Part shown: positions 63,677-64,000 of the stretch, in pieces
How positions within the stretch are numbered: position 1 is the stretch's first letter
How the letters are laid out: the number at the start of each line of letters is the position of its first letter
Assembly: GCF_003075435.1 (NCBI RefSeq)
Contig: NZ_QCZJ01000008.1
Coordinates: 1-64,000, forward strand
DNA length: 64,000 nt
Origin: Terrimonas sp.
GTDB taxonomy: Bacteria; Bacteroidota; Bacteroidia; Chitinophagales; Chitinophagaceae
Reading direction: 5' to 3'
Notes under the pieces: model-generated
Seen by the model: the letters and a program-made list of their open reading frames with translations, nothing else
Databases searched by the model: none
What the model was told of the DNA's origin: nothing
Translations under genes and position numbers: made by a program

Positions 63677-64000
63677 GTTTTATGCTTGTCAAATAATTGT
63701 CACTTTTTTACGCTTTCTACCGCTGTTTTTGACAATCAAATGACAAGCAGCATGACAAGCAGTTTTCTCACATTCTCAGCGCTACTTTTTCTGCGCTTTT
63801 TAGAATTACACTATTTAATAGAACACTGCGAATCGTTACCACCATAGTTTCGAATTGAACGAGAGTGTCATCTTCAACTCCATTTTACATTAGTCGATAA
63901 ACTTGATGGGCAAAAACTAAACATCTCAAAGTCGCTTCATTTTATTTTATTTGAAGATTATCAATGAGGTGTGATTTACTCAGATTTAAAATTGCGCGCA
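63677..64000. other. Region downstream of tRNA-Leu with a TGACAA dyad, no gene
   Basis: No ORF is supported to the window end. GCTTGTCA (63684-63691) and ATTGTCA (63696-63702) are mirrored by TGACAAT (63730-63736) and TGACAAGC (63741-63748). A further ATGACAAGCAG at 63752-63762 repeats the one at 63740-63750. Such clustered inverted sites next to a tRNA 3' end are typical of integrase-binding regions, but no integrase gene is in view. Confidence 0.5.

Overview
The window looks like chromosomal DNA of a Bacteroidota bacterium, most likely Chitinophagaceae or a close relative. Support for this: a glgA-glgC pair, several FHS-family sugar transporters, TamB, a DUF3810 protein, a LytS/LytTR pair around a DUF4407 gene, promoter -7 boxes of the TANNTTTG type, little use of Shine-Dalgarno sites, and moderate-to-low GC. 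No rRNA is present; one tRNA-Leu(CAA) lies near the right end.

Layout. 1-9.5 kb: glycogen synthesis (glgA, glgC), two divergent sugar transporters sharing a LacI-type operator, a ROK sugar kinase, and two membrane proteins. 9.5-15.5 kb: TamB and an isoaspartyl peptidase. 15.5-20.3 kb: a minus-strand export operon (C39-peptidase ABC transporter, HlyD adaptor, a 43-residue membrane peptide, a multi-pass membrane protein, and two double-glycine leader peptides that also carry a lipobox-like LLAGC), followed by a divergent XRE regulator. 21-34 kb: outer-membrane and peptidase genes, a RAYT-type transposase beside 1.2 kb of oppositely oriented repeat arrays, an SMR transporter, gamma-glutamyltransferase, an M14 peptidase and prfC. 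34-43.4 kb: argS, a MATE pump, and a two-gene glycosidase operon divergent from a LacI regulator. An operator nearly identical to the one at 4.6 kb lies between them, which suggests one sugar regulon.

43.6-57.7 kb is a type I-B CRISPR-Cas locus: cas6, a frameshifted HTH gene, cas3, cas8, cas7, cas5, a DUF4143 ATPase, cas4, a frameshifted GxxExxY gene, cas1, cas2, and an array of 35 identical 29-nt repeats with a decayed end. It appears composite. The AT-rich block cas3-cas8-cas7-cas5 is bracketed by a truncated second cas6 upstream and a truncated second cas4 downstream. The intact cas6, cas4, cas1 and cas2 lie outside that block. Three consecutive genes between cas5 and cas1 (DUF4143 ATPase, Cas4, GxxExxY) each show a PD-(D/E)XK-like signature.

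57.9-64 kb: LytS-type histidine kinase, an overlapping DUF4407 gene, a thioredoxin-like remnant and a LytTR regulator; then trmN6, a saccharopine dehydrogenase-like gene and tRNA-Leu. Downstream of the tRNA is a terminator and a striking TGACAA dyad that could be part of an integration site whose element would lie outside the window.
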